DNA of 64,000 bases from Oscillospiraceae bacterium (GCA_017405865.1 JAFQZN010000008.1:17539-81538), one strand, 5' to 3'; positions 33,168 to 41,869 are shown, counted from the first letter of the stretch. Translations and numbers: made by a program. Notes: generated by a model not told the origin, from the letters alone.

Positions 33168-33795
33168 TCTTGACGGCACGGTTCTCAACACGTTGAAGGA
33201 TTTGAAAATTAGTGCGAATATTGCACTGAATTACTACAATTATCCGCAAAAATCGTTGGAAGAAATTAGAAATTCAGTTGGAGATGGGCTAAAAATGCTG
33301 ATTCGCCGCGTCCTGCCCATGCATACGGACGAGGAAACTGTCGACGCAGTGCTTGCCAAAATGAAGGAGCATTACCGCCTGCACTGTCACGACGCAACAA
33401 TACCCTACCCCGGCATCCCGGAGCTGCTGGCGCGCCTGAAGACAGAGGGGTATCGCATAGCGCTTGTCTCTAACAAAGCTGATGCAATGACGAAGGAGCT
33501 GCACCGCGTATTCTTCGCCGAAACGATCGATCTTGCGATCGGCGAGACGGAGCGTCTGCAGCGAAAACCCGCCCCGGATATGGTGTTCGAGGCACTACGC
33601 CTGCTCGGTGCAGATAAAAACGACGCAATTTGTATCGGTGATTCCGAAGTGGATGTCCTGACGGCGAAAAGTGCCGGACTTCCCTGCCTGTCCGTCAGCT
33701 GGGGCTTCCGCTCGGAAACAGTGCTGCTTGCCGCAGGCGCGAAAACGGTCTGCCACACGCCGGAAGAGTTATATAAAGCCATCAAAGGAAGCTAA
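33145..33795 (+). CDS. HAD hydrolase, phosphoglycolate phosphatase-like
   Basis: Subfamily IA HAD phosphatase of 216 residues. Motif I is IFDLDGTVLNT, motif II LVSNKA, the motif III lysine is in QRKPAPDMV, and motif IV is ICIGDSEVDVLTAKSAG. The helical cap with VGDGLKMLIRRVL is typical of the Gph/PpaX group, which cleaves 2-phosphoglycolate or pyrophosphate. The start lies inside the recombinase gene behind GAGGATAG. Substrate is not assigned. Confidence 0.87.
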   Translation: MKKTLIFDLDGTVLNTLKDLKISANIALNYYNYPQKSLEEIRNSVGDGLKMLIRRVLPMHTDEETVDAVLAKMKEHYRLHCHDATIPYPGIPELLARLKTEGYRIALVSNKADAMTKELHRVFFAETIDLAIGETERLQRKPAPDMVFEALRLLGADKNDAICIGDSEVDVLTAKSAGLPCLSVSWGFRSETVLLAAGAKTVCHTPEELYKAIKGS

Positions 33796-33824
33796 TTCAG
33801 CTTCCTTTTTCATTTTTCAGCGGC

Positions 33825-33849
33825 ACCTTTTGGTTGGTAAAAGCGTTAT
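33825..33849 (+). promoter_or_regulatory. ECF-type promoter of the first sigma gene
   Basis: ACCTTTT (33825-33831), 12 bases, CGTTAT (33844-33849), followed by GTGAAAGG-x-CCTTTC (33854-33868). The same order and spacing recur at the other sigma gene (37115-37160), which suggests autoregulation. Confidence 0.6.
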
Positions 33850-33896
33850 GATAGTGAAAGGTCCTTTCAAAGCACATAGATTCGGGTGGTGATACA

Positions 33897-34382
33897 TTGA
33901 CAGAACAGGGTTATGAGGACGCGGTGCTTCGGAACAGCCAGCGCATTTTTCTGATCGCACTTTCCTTTTTCAGCAATCAAAGCGATGCGGAGGACGCGAC
34001 ACAAAACGTACTGCTAAAGCTATGGAAGCATCGGGAAAAGCTGAATGATCCAACGCACATAGACAAATGGCTGACGAGGGTTACCGTCAACGAGTGCCGT
34101 AGCCTGCTGCGCTTACGCCGACAGACGATAAGCTATGAAGAGATCGAAGCGCTTTGTGCCGTACCGGCAGCACAAGAGGAGCAGGAACTGATGCTTGCGG
34201 TACTGCGGCTCCCGAAGGAGCAGCGCGTCGCCGTGCATCTGTACTATTACGAGGAGTTTTCTGTACGGGAAATCGCGCGCTTGCTGCACATTTCGGAAAA
34301 CGCTGTCAAGAAGCGGCTGTCCCGCGCCAGAGAAACACTCCGAAATCGATTAAAGGAGGAACCGTGCAATGAAACGGAATGA
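33897..34382 (+). CDS. ECF-type RNA polymerase sigma factor 1
   Basis: 161-residue sigma-70 family ECF factor with region 2 (about 10-75: FFSNQSDAEDATQNVLLKLWKHRE) and region 4 (about 105-155: LPKEQRVAVHLYYYEEFSVREIARLLHISENAVKKRLSRARETL). It would direct RNA polymerase to a small envelope or stress regulon. The start is TTG 33897 after GGTGGTGA. The next gene overlaps its end by 14 bases and codes for a one-helix membrane protein, the usual place for an anti-sigma factor. Confidence 0.92.
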   Translation: MTEQGYEDAVLRNSQRIFLIALSFFSNQSDAEDATQNVLLKLWKHREKLNDPTHIDKWLTRVTVNECRSLLRLRRQTISYEEIEALCAVPAAQEEQELMLAVLRLPKEQRVAVHLYYYEEFSVREIARLLHISENAVKKRLSRARETLRNRLKEEPCNETE

Positions 34383-35601
34383 ATATCAAAACGCTTTTTC
34401 AAAAATAGAGCCGTCGCAGGCACTGCTTGAGGCGGCGCTGTCGCCAAAGAAACCGCAAAGCGTTCGACAAGGCACACACCTTGGGACGATCCTGTTGGCG
34501 GCCGTGTTCACTGTGGCGCTTCTGGTGGGAACCGCCTTTGCTGCCGTGCATTTTCAGTGGTTCAGCCTCGGCGGAGCGGAACATATCGTCGAGCCGACGT
34601 ATGATGCAGAGGCGATCGGCAAACAGGATTTGCTCCTGCCTGATCCGCAGAAGCTGCTTTCGCTGGAGGGCGAGCCGTCCGACAGCTATATCGGCTTCAT
34701 GCTGCCGGAATCCTATCTGGACGGGCAAGACGCGCTGAACTGCCGGATGATTAAAAACGGACTGTATCAGCGCTATTACCGCAATCCCGCCCGGGGCAAT
34801 CCCGACAGTCCACTTCTGACCGTCGAGATCATCTATGATGCGGACTTTCTGACCCGTTATCCTTCAGAAATCGTCAAGGAAGACGTCTTGAACGGAATGC
34901 AGACCGTCTGGCTAAAAGTGGAAAGCTCTGCGGACGATCGCCCCCAATACTGCATCTTCCAGCATAATGAAGAATTAGGTTGTTTTGCTATGATCGCAAG
35001 CACCACCTCCTTTGAAGAGGCGGAGAAGGCGGCAAAAGACCTGCGTTATTTGGATTCCGGCATTCCGATCGCGCAAACAGAAGACGCGCTATATTATGGC
35101 TTCCGCCTCGGCTGGCAACCGGAGAATATGGCGCTTGACAGCCGCACGGTTATGGCGGATCGCTGGTATCTGGCAAATGCAACCCTGCGCGACGAGTCAC
35201 TTGACCTAAACAGCATTCTGCTCGGCAGCAACTGGGTTAGTACAGGTGATACCATGTGTAATATCGGTATCTGGATTATAGAAGGACTGTCTTATCCCGC
35301 GCCTGTGGAAAACGGAACCGTCTATAAGACTGGAATGATCTGCGGGCACGAAGCGCGCTGGGTACAAGGCTATGGCGGTCAAAGCGTTATCATTCAGATC
35401 AGTTTCCCAGAGGAACAGGTGCAGCTCTGCGCACAGATTTCCTGCTATGTGAAAAACCCAGAAACGGGAGAAATCGAGGAAATCGCTGCTGAGGAAGCAT
35501 GTGTAGAAATTGCAGAGAGGATGTTGGAAACCGCTGAACTGGTGCAGGTATTCATTGCGGAACCTGCCCCGACAGATTTCAGACCCTTTGCTGTTGGATA
35601 A
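34369..35601 (+). CDS. Probable anti-sigma membrane protein 1
   Basis: 410-residue protein with a 40-residue cytoplasmic head (YQNAFSKIEPSQALLEAAL), one transmembrane helix at about 41-60, and a large extracytoplasmic domain. Position and topology fit an anti-sigma factor for the adjacent ECF sigma, but no zinc-binding ZAS motif (HxxxCxxC) is present. The outer domain is not recognised; it contains four scattered cysteine positions. It overlaps the sigma gene by 14 bases. Confidence 0.65.
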   Translation: MKRNEYQNAFSKIEPSQALLEAALSPKKPQSVRQGTHLGTILLAAVFTVALLVGTAFAAVHFQWFSLGGAEHIVEPTYDAEAIGKQDLLLPDPQKLLSLEGEPSDSYIGFMLPESYLDGQDALNCRMIKNGLYQRYYRNPARGNPDSPLLTVEIIYDADFLTRYPSEIVKEDVLNGMQTVWLKVESSADDRPQYCIFQHNEELGCFAMIASTTSFEEAEKAAKDLRYLDSGIPIAQTEDALYYGFRLGWQPENMALDSRTVMADRWYLANATLRDESLDLNSILLGSNWVSTGDTMCNIGIWIIEGLSYPAPVENGTVYKTGMICGHEARWVQGYGGQSVIIQISFPEEQVQLCAQISCYVKNPETGEIEEIAAEEACVEIAERMLETAELVQVFIAEPAPTDFRPFAVG

Positions 35602-35609
35602 TAAAATGA

Positions 35610-35637
35610 ACGGAGCCGCTGCTGCGGCTCCGTTTTT
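35610..35637. terminator. Terminator shared by the two convergent sigma operons
   Basis: Perfect 10-base arms ACGGAGCCGC / GCGGCTCCGT with a TGCT loop; five T follow on the + strand. Confidence 0.9.
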
Positions 35638-35654
35638 GAGGTCTGGATTCTTTT

Positions 35655-36623
35655 TTACTTATCTTTGATTGGATATAGGGTATCTCCGATTCGAAGCGCC
35701 GCCGCGTCCTGGGGATCGATGATTTCCGGCAGTGCGCCGATCTGCCATTGCTCGTCCTCCGGCAGCTCGGAGCCGATTTGCAGGGCAAACTGTACGGGAA
35801 GCTCCCGCCCGTCCTTTAATACCAGTGTACAGCCGCCGTCTGCCATGACTGCGGCGGACTCACAATCATCCCCCAGCAGCGCAATACCTTGCAGCTCCAG
35901 ACTGAGGCGTCCGACGTTCAGTCCGGTTCCGTCCGCGATCACGGTTTGCCGCAGCGAGAACGGCTGAATCGTGGTTTCCAGATGAACGACGGGTTCATAC
36001 GGCGTTTGCAGTATTCCGTCCACTTCGATCGGCTCGCCCTCCACCATATGCGCCAGATACAGTTTTGCACCGTTAAAGTCTTCGCCAAAGTGCCGCAGCG
36101 ACGACATCTCCGCCTGATAGAGCAGCGTACAAGTCGACGGATCGCTTCCGTCGTCCAACCTGCGCATCGTAATTCCAAAGCCGACGCCGAAATCGTTCCC
36201 GTCCGCGTCCGTTACCACCAGATGCGCCATCTCGCCGTCCTCTAAGGGCTCGACGGGCGTTCCGTCCGTGCGGGTTTTTGTCAACTGCCAGAAGACGATC
36301 CTCCCCTCGACCAGTAAATGGTTGATCGTCCACGTCGTGCTGTCCACGGTTTCTGAGACGCCGACGTTTTTCACTCTTTCGTCGATCTCCGGGTGAGATT
36401 CCACGTTGCCGAGCAAACTGCTCAGCCAATGCGTGTGCAGTTCGGTCGCGGTCACCGCGCCCAGCAGTACAACCAATATCGCTCCGATTAGGATCGGAAC
36501 CAGTTTTCGTTTCATTGTGAATGCTCCTTTCTTTCGTTCTGCGTGCTGTTTGACCTGTTCCGGTGTCACGTCGGAGTGCAGCACGGAGAACGCAAGCTTG
36601 TACTGTTCATGTTGCGTCATCAT
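35655..36623 (-). CDS. Probable anti-sigma membrane protein 2 (DUF4179-like)
   Basis: 322-residue protein with a short cytoplasmic head (YKLAFSVLHSDVTPEQVKQHAERK), one transmembrane helix at about 41-60 and an extracytoplasmic domain resembling DUF4179-type anti-sigma partners (ERVKNVGVSETVDSTTWTINHLLVEGRIVFWQL). Its start overlaps the sigma gene at 36607 by 17 bases. It is the mirror counterpart of the + strand pair, though the outer domains are not obviously alike. No zinc motif is visible. Confidence 0.68.
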   Translation of the reverse strand: MMTQHEQYKLAFSVLHSDVTPEQVKQHAERKKGAFTMKRKLVPILIGAILVVLLGAVTATELHTHWLSSLLGNVESHPEIDERVKNVGVSETVDSTTWTINHLLVEGRIVFWQLTKTRTDGTPVEPLEDGEMAHLVVTDADGNDFGVGFGITMRRLDDGSDPSTCTLLYQAEMSSLRHFGEDFNGAKLYLAHMVEGEPIEVDGILQTPYEPVVHLETTIQPFSLRQTVIADGTGLNVGRLSLELQGIALLGDDCESAAVMADGGCTLVLKDGRELPVQFALQIGSELPEDEQWQIGALPEIIDPQDAAALRIGDTLYPIKDK

Positions 36624-37092
36624 TGCTTTCCTCCTTCAACGCGGCGCGAAGCATCTGCCTGCCGCGAAACAGCCTTGTTTTGACCGCTTGCTTTGTCAGG
36701 TGCAGGATGTGGGCGATCTCCTGTACGGAATAGTCCTCGTAGTAGTACAGGTGGATCACCGTGCGATACTGCATCGGCAGCGCGAGTACGGCTTCAAACA
36801 ATACCCTGCTCTCCGGCTGTGGAAAGGTCAGATCCTGCGGATCGTCTTCCAGAGGGACAGTATTTTTCCTGCTTGCGGCACGCAGGATATCCTTCGCGCG
36901 GTTGATTGCCAGACGCAGCAGCCAAGCGCGTAGATGTTCCGCAGAAAAAAATTCGCGCGATCGCGCATAATACTTCAAGAACGTCTCCTGCACCACGTCT
37001 TCTGCGTCCGGTTTGTTTTTCAGCAGGCTGTAGGCGGCCGCATAAACGCTGTTTGCATGCTGTGCCATGACCTGCTCCAAGGGTGGTTTCAT
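36607..37092 (-). CDS. ECF-type RNA polymerase sigma factor 2
   Basis: 161-residue ECF sigma with region 2 (LLKNKPDAEDVVQETFLKYYARS) and region 4 (LPMQYRTVIHLYYYEDYSVQEIAHILHLTKQAVKTRLFRGRQML). Its region 4 closely resembles that of sigma 1 (VHLYYYEEFSVREIA against IHLYYYEDYSVQEIA), so the two are paralogues that may recognise similar promoters. The ATG at 37092 follows GAGGTGA. It is followed by its own membrane partner and converges on the first pair. Confidence 0.93.
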   Translation of the reverse strand: MKPPLEQVMAQHANSVYAAAYSLLKNKPDAEDVVQETFLKYYARSREFFSAEHLRAWLLRLAINRAKDILRAASRKNTVPLEDDPQDLTFPQPESRVLFEAVLALPMQYRTVIHLYYYEDYSVQEIAHILHLTKQAVKTRLFRGRQMLRAALKEESNDDAT

Positions 37093-37133
37093 GCTCTGTC
37101 ACCTCGATGTTTCCGAAAGGCCTTTCACCTGAT

Positions 37134-37160
37134 ATACGATCCAAAGCCAGAAAAGGTTTC
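37134..37160 (-). promoter_or_regulatory. ECF-type promoter of the second sigma gene
   Basis: On the - strand: TGAAACCTTTT, 12 bases, CGTATA, followed by GTGAAAGGCCTTTC (37128-37115). This resembles the Bacillus SigW-class consensus (TGAAAC...CGTA). Confidence 0.7.
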
Positions 37161-37176
37161 AATTCTATAAAAATTT

Positions 37177-37200
37177 AAGGGAGCCGCTGCCGGCTCCCTT
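37177..37200 (-). terminator. Terminator of the cwlD-radA-ATP-grasp operon
   Basis: Arms AGGGAGCCG / CGGCTCCCT with a 4-base loop; on the - strand it is followed by AAATTTTTAT. Confidence 0.85.
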
Positions 37201-37204
37201 GGCT

Positions 37205-38212
37205 TTAAAGGTTCAGGATTTTTTTGTAATATGGCCAAAGGCCGCACTTTTCGGGGTAATGCGGCGCGAGCTGGCACAGATCGGTTCCCGGATACTCGTT
37301 GCCCTCGATGATCACGGGCCCGTCGGGCGTGATCGCCACGTCCCAGCCGACGTGCCGCATCTGCGGCAGTACCTTCGCCGCCTTCTTCGCCAGCGCGATG
37401 GCGTCTGGCACCATGGGAAGCTGATAGCCCTCGAAGACGACGCCGGTATCGGGATGGGCGGAAAAGACGTTGAAATAGTCGTCCGTGGCGACGGAGCGGA
37501 TCTTGCCGGTTTTTTCATCGACACGGCAGAGCATGCCGCCGCGTCCCGTGTTGTCGCAGGCGCAGCCGCCTCTGCCGATTTTGACGATGATATACGCGAT
37601 CAGCACGTCGTCGCCGACCACGTCCGTCACGATGCGCATGGAGTTGACGGACGACGGATGGAGCTTCGCCATATCCGGATGCTGCTTGATCGCGTGCTCC
37701 AGAATCGGCAGGTTTTTCTCATGGACGTAACGCAGGATCGCTTCCGTGTTTTCAAAATCCGCGACCTCGAGCTTTTCCACACCCTGCCCGCAGGAGCCGT
37801 GATTCGGCTTTGCGAAGAAACAGGTCTGCCCCTGCAGGAAGTCTTCCAGCTCCGCCACCGTCGCCGTCTCGCCGTTCAGCGTCTTGCGGTGAAGGAACGT
37901 TGCAAACCGCTCGTTGAAGCGCAGCTTGTCGTCGAATTCTTCTGCAAACGAATAATCGTTCATCAGCTCGCAGACCTTCTTGTTGCGTACGCGCGTCAGG
38001 TAGGTGTCGCGCTGCTTGCCGTTCATGTCGTAGAAGCCGAACATGACGTAATCGTAGTAGCCCGCGCCGTAGCGCAGGGCGCACCAAGCCATGGAGCAAA
38101 GCGTCCGCGCCTTGCTCTGACCGCTTTTTTCCTTGACGATCTGCGTCATCTGCTTCAGCTTATCGAATTTCATCCCGCGCACGACGCGGGCGATATATTT
38201 GATCCCGGGCAT
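37205..38212 (-). CDS. Sugar-transfer-associated ATP-grasp protein
   Basis: 335-residue ATP-grasp enzyme. Landmarks are FFAKPNHGSCGQGVEKLE (ATP-binding lysine and glycine loop), SSVNSMRIVTDV, VKIGRGGCACDNTGRGGMLCRVD, and the metal-binding VIIEGNEYPGTDL near the end. This pattern matches the ATPgrasp_ST family, often found beside polysaccharide or wall genes. The product ligated is unknown. It starts 13 bases after radA behind GGAGGGAAG, so it belongs to the cwlD-radA transcript. Confidence 0.82.
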   Translation of the reverse strand: MPGIKYIARVVRGMKFDKLKQMTQIVKEKSGQSKARTLCSMAWCALRYGAGYYDYVMFGFYDMNGKQRDTYLTRVRNKKVCELMNDYSFAEEFDDKLRFNERFATFLHRKTLNGETATVAELEDFLQGQTCFFAKPNHGSCGQGVEKLEVADFENTEAILRYVHEKNLPILEHAIKQHPDMAKLHPSSVNSMRIVTDVVGDDVLIAYIIVKIGRGGCACDNTGRGGMLCRVDEKTGKIRSVATDDYFNVFSAHPDTGVVFEGYQLPMVPDAIALAKKAAKVLPQMRHVGWDVAITPDGPVIIEGNEYPGTDLCQLAPHYPEKCGLWPYYKKILNL

Positions 38213-38225
38213 AGTCTTCCCTCCA

Positions 38226-39572
38226 TCAGAACGCGACGGCGATCGCCTCGCGGACGTTTTTCACGCGCAGAAGCTCCAGACCGTCCGGAACGATCAGATC
38301 CTTCGTACCGCTGCGCGGAATGATGCACTGCGTAAAGCCGAGACGGCGTATTTCAGCAAGACGCTGCGAAAGCTGACCGACCGCGCGGATCTCTCCGGTC
38401 AGACCGACCTCACCGACCGCAGCAAGCGTATCGGAAACGGGCTTGTCCTGCGCCGCAGACGCGGCGGCGACCACCACGGACAGATCAGCTGCAGGCTCGT
38501 CCAGCCGCAGACCGCCGATGACGTTCAGATACACGTCCGCGTTGGAAAACCGCAGCCCGCCTCGCTTTTCCAGCACCGCCAGCAGCATGGCGGCGCGGTT
38601 ATAATCCAGCCCATTGCTTGTGCGGCGCGGCACGGACAGCGACGACGGCGAAACGAGCGCCTGCACCTCTGCAAGAATCGGTCTTGTTCCCTCCATCACG
38701 CAGGCGACGCAGGTGCCGGGCGTACCGAGCGGTCTGCCTGCCAAAAGGAGCTCCGAGGGATTCGGCACTTCGCACAGACCGGTATCGTGCATTTCGAACA
38801 CGCCGATCTCGTTCGTCGAGCCGAAGCGGTTCTTCGCGGCGCGGAGCAAGCGGTACGAGGTATGCGACTCGCCTTCGAAATACAGCACGCAGTCGACCAT
38901 GTGCTCCAGCACCTTCGGCCCCGCGATTGCGCCCTCCTTGTTGATATGACCGACCAGAAAGACCGTCACGCCGCTCCCCTTGCAGTATTGCATCAGGCGC
39001 ATCGTGCAGTCGCGCACCTGCGTGACGGAGCCGGCGGAAGCAGGCTTGTCCTCGGAATAGAGCGTCTGCACGGAGTCGACGATCAGCACGTCGGGGCTGA
39101 CGTTCTCCGCAGCGGCAAGGATGCTGTCCAGATTCGTCTCACACAGCAGAAACAGACCGTCGCTTTTCACGCCGAGCCGCTGCGCGCGCAGCTTGAGCTG
39201 ACTTTCGCTTTCCTCGCCGGAGACGTAGAGAACGGTCTGATCTTTGAGTATATGCTCGCAGATCTGCAAAAGCAGCGTCGACTTGCCGATGCCGGGCGCG
39301 CCGCTGACCAGCACAAGAGAACCGCGCACCGCACCGCCGCCGAGCACGCGATCCAGCTCGCCCATGCCGGTGGAGAAGCGCAGCGCCTCGTCCGAGGTGA
39401 TCTCCGAAAGGCGTTTTGGCGCTGCGCCGCCAGAACGTGGCGCGGCTTTGACAGACGCAGAGGGCGTATATTCTTCTAATGTGTTCCACTGACCGCACGA
39501 CGGACAGCGCCCCGCCCACTTGGGCGACTCGTTGCCGCAGATCGTGCAGACAAAGACGGTTTTAGATTTCAT
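38226..39572 (-). CDS. radA: RadA/Sms DNA repair ATPase
   Basis: Branch-migration helicase-like protein in recombinational repair. It has the N-terminal zinc finger CTICGNESPKWAGRCPSC, Walker A GAPGIGKST near 95, the RadA-specific AAKNRFGSTNEIGVFEM, and a Lon-like C-terminal domain (residues about 290-448). The length is 448 residues. It overlaps the end of the amidase gene by 11 bases. Start ATG 39572 fits the family N-terminus MKSKTVFVCTICG. Confidence 0.96.
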   Translation of the reverse strand: MKSKTVFVCTICGNESPKWAGRCPSCGQWNTLEEYTPSASVKAAPRSGGAAPKRLSEITSDEALRFSTGMGELDRVLGGGAVRGSLVLVSGAPGIGKSTLLLQICEHILKDQTVLYVSGEESESQLKLRAQRLGVKSDGLFLLCETNLDSILAAAENVSPDVLIVDSVQTLYSEDKPASAGSVTQVRDCTMRLMQYCKGSGVTVFLVGHINKEGAIAGPKVLEHMVDCVLYFEGESHTSYRLLRAAKNRFGSTNEIGVFEMHDTGLCEVPNPSELLLAGRPLGTPGTCVACVMEGTRPILAEVQALVSPSSLSVPRRTSNGLDYNRAAMLLAVLEKRGGLRFSNADVYLNVIGGLRLDEPAADLSVVVAAASAAQDKPVSDTLAAVGEVGLTGEIRAVGQLSQRLAEIRRLGFTQCIIPRSGTKDLIVPDGLELLRVKNVREAIAVAF

Positions 39573-40266
39573 TCGTATCCTCCAGATAGGTCAGCAGACT
39601 GCCTGCAATGGCAGCGGCCAGTTTCTTTTGATAGGACGGATCGCGCAGAAGCTGCTCCTCCGCGTAATTCGACAGGAAGCCGCATTCGACCAGCGCAGCG
39701 GGACAGGAGACGTGCTCCATCAGATAGACGTCTCTTGCCGGCTTGCAGGCACGGTGATTGGCAGGATCGACCTGCGCGATCAGCGACGACTGCAGCGCTT
39801 CGGCAAGCGCCTCGCTGCCGGTGGCATAGAAGACCTGCGCGCCGCGATACTTTTCCTCTGCAAAGTGATTTTGATGAATGCTGATCAGAACGGCGTTCGG
39901 CGTGTTTTGCACGAAGGCGACGCGGTTTCTGATGTCAGAGACTTTTTTTGCGGCGATGGTGTCCCCCTCCGTATAAACGGAAACGTCCTCCGTGCGGATC
40001 ATCCTCGTATCTGCGCCCAAAAAGCGCAGCAGGTCGTTCAGGCGCAGGGAGATCTCGAGATTGATCCCGCTTTCGCGGACGCCGGAGACGGAGAGCGCGC
40101 CGCCGTCTTCTCCGCCGTGTCCCGCGTCGATGACGATGACCGGCGCAGGCGTCTGCGCAGAGCTGACGGCAATGGCAGAGCCGAGCCGTGAGAGCAATGC
40201 GGCAGACAGCAGCGCCACAGCGCAGACCAAAACATAGAATATCCCGTACTTTTTGAAGTAGGACAT
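39562..40266 (-). CDS. cwlD: N-acetylmuramoyl-L-alanine amidase (CwlD/Amidase_3 type)
   Basis: Zinc amidase that cleaves the muramic acid-peptide bond. An N-terminal signal anchor lies at about 8-30. The catalytic domain starts VIVIDAGHGGEDGGA (zinc His and following Glu). IHQNHFAEEKYRGAQVFYA gives the second His pair and VECGFLSNYAEEQLL the catalytic Glu. At 234 residues it is close in size to spore-cortex CwlD of Bacillus, and radA-adjacent CwlD copies occur in Clostridia; spore role is inferred. GGGGGTG precedes the ATG. Confidence 0.88.
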   Translation of the reverse strand: MSYFKKYGIFYVLVCAVALLSAALLSRLGSAIAVSSAQTPAPVIVIDAGHGGEDGGALSVSGVRESGINLEISLRLNDLLRFLGADTRMIRTEDVSVYTEGDTIAAKKVSDIRNRVAFVQNTPNAVLISIHQNHFAEEKYRGAQVFYATGSEALAEALQSSLIAQVDPANHRACKPARDVYLMEHVSCPAALVECGFLSNYAEEQLLRDPSYQKKLAAAIAGSLLTYLEDTNEI

Positions 40267-40316
40267 GATAACACCCCCACACCACCTTATGCCGCGGATG
40301 GGTGCGTTACTATTTT

Positions 40317-40344
40317 ATTTTACCATTTTTTTATTGCCTGTCAA
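40317..40344 (-). promoter_or_regulatory. Promoter of cwlD-radA-ATP-grasp
   Basis: On the - strand: TTGACA (40344-40339), 16-base spacer, TAAAAT (40322-40317), lying just after the dinB stop codon. Confidence 0.7.
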
Positions 40345-40347
40345 CCA

Positions 40348-41607
40348 TTAAACGGGTTTCGTAATGCCTGTGCGACGCTCCTTGGACAGCCCTCCTGCGA
40401 GGACGACCTTATCCCCGACGAACCGCGCCCGGCGCAGGATCCCCTCTCCGTACTTATCGCGCAGATCGTCGATCGTGTTGTCCAGCGCAGCCTTCTTTTC
40501 ATATTGCTCCGCGCTGACAACGGCAAAGAGATCATACTGCCGCATGCCGCGCTCCTCCAGACGGGTCGCATGAACGCCGAGCTGCCGCAGCGGCGTCACG
40601 CCGTCCCAAGCGTCGTCAAATATACGACAGGCATAGCGGAACATCTCCTCCGTGCTGTCCGTGGCGTTGGGGAGCGTCATCTGGTGAGAAAAGTTAAAAA
40701 ACTGATTGGTGCGGAGGCTGACGGCAAGGCAGCGGGCGGATTTTTTGTCCCGCCGCATGCGCATCCCGACCGTTTCGCACAGGGAAAGCAGGATGCGATA
40801 GGCGCTCGGCGCATCCGTCACGTCCGCAGGAAGGGTGGTCGCGTTGCCGTAGCCCTTGTTGTCGGGCGGCTGGGGTAGCAGCGTGCAGGAATAGCGCCCG
40901 TTGGCGGAGTGCCACAGATCCACGCCGGGCTTGTGGAGCTTCCGCCGCAAAAGCGCAGGGTCGGCATGCGCCAGCTGCCCGATGGTGTCAATGCCCAGAA
41001 GATGCAGCTTGCGCTCTGTCGCGGAGCCGACCATGAACAGCTCGCGCACCGGAAGCGGCCAGAGCTTCTGCTCTATTTCCCAGGGAAAGAGCGTATGCAC
41101 CTTGTTCGGCTTTTCAAAGTCCCCTGCCATCTTCGCCAGCAGCTTATTCGAGGAAATGCCGATATTGACCGTGAAGCCGAACTCATCGTAAATCCGCTGC
41201 CGCAGCATTTCCGCCGCTGCGACCGGCGAGCCGTACAGGCCCTCCGTGCCGCTCATGTCCGCCCACGCCTCGTCGATGGAATACTGCTCCACGACGGGCG
41301 CGACTTCCCGCAGCAGAGCGGTAAAATGCCGCGAGGCTTCCACATAAAGTCCGTAGTCCGGCGGGACAAGGATCAAATTCGGGCACTTCTGCTGCGCCTG
41401 AAAGATCGGCTCGCCGGTCTTGACGCCGTATTTTTTGGCAGGAATGCTTTTGGCAAGGATGACGCCCTGCCGGCTCTCCTTACTGCCGGCGACGGCGGAG
41501 GGAACGTCGCGCAGGTCGAGCTTCTCGCCCAGCACGCGCACGCGGTAGGCGGCGGACCAGGATAAAAACGCGCTGTTGACGTCAATATGAAAAATGACCT
41601 TCTTCAT
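40348..41607 (-). CDS. dinB: Y-family DNA polymerase IV
   Basis: Error-prone translesion polymerase, 419 residues. Catalytic carboxylates are in IFHIDVNSAFLSW (first Asp) and YSIDEAWADM (Asp-Glu). FTVNIGISSNKLLAKMAGD forms the conserved palm segment. The little-finger domain is in the C-terminal third, and no canonical beta-clamp QL(S/D)LF motif was located, although YDLFAV near the end may serve. The start MKKVIFHIDVN at 41607 is chosen over an upstream ATG because the extension overlaps the preceding gene. Confidence 0.93.
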   Translation of the reverse strand: MKKVIFHIDVNSAFLSWSAAYRVRVLGEKLDLRDVPSAVAGSKESRQGVILAKSIPAKKYGVKTGEPIFQAQQKCPNLILVPPDYGLYVEASRHFTALLREVAPVVEQYSIDEAWADMSGTEGLYGSPVAAAEMLRQRIYDEFGFTVNIGISSNKLLAKMAGDFEKPNKVHTLFPWEIEQKLWPLPVRELFMVGSATERKLHLLGIDTIGQLAHADPALLRRKLHKPGVDLWHSANGRYSCTLLPQPPDNKGYGNATTLPADVTDAPSAYRILLSLCETVGMRMRRDKKSARCLAVSLRTNQFFNFSHQMTLPNATDSTEEMFRYACRIFDDAWDGVTPLRQLGVHATRLEERGMRQYDLFAVVSAEQYEKKAALDNTIDDLRDKYGEGILRRARFVGDKVVLAGGLSKERRTGITKPV

Positions 41608-41608
41608 T

Positions 41609-41869
41609 TCAGTACACCACCCGAAACAGCGTCCAACGGTGCGTCTTGACCGTGTAGCGCAGCTCAAAGAGCTTTTCCTTTTCCTCTATGGTCGCCTTGC
41701 AAAGATACTGGATCGCGTCAATGCCGGCAAAGCAGATCGGCTTTACGCTGACGACCTGCGAGATCGCAACGGTTTGCAGACAGTGATCCTCGTTTTCCAG
41801 CCGGAAGCGCAGCGGCGTGATGCTGCCGTCCGTTGCAAAGACAGAGATCATTTCAATCTGTAAATTCAA
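41609..41869 (-). CDS. Small conserved-type protein in the dinB operon
   Basis: 86-residue product starting at TTG 41869 after AAGGGAAGTGAG. It reads LNLQIEMISVFATDGSITPLRFRLE and ends with YTVKTHRWTLFRVV, an all-beta pattern. I recall similar short proteins beside clostridial dinB genes but assign no function. It is read from a promoter carrying a LexA-like box. The dinB ATG comes right at its stop, so the two are coupled. It may modulate the polymerase, an inference from position only. Confidence 0.6.
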   Translation of the reverse strand: MNLQIEMISVFATDGSITPLRFRLENEDHCLQTVAISQVVSVKPICFAGIDAIQYLCKATIEEKEKLFELRYTVKTHRWTLFRVVY

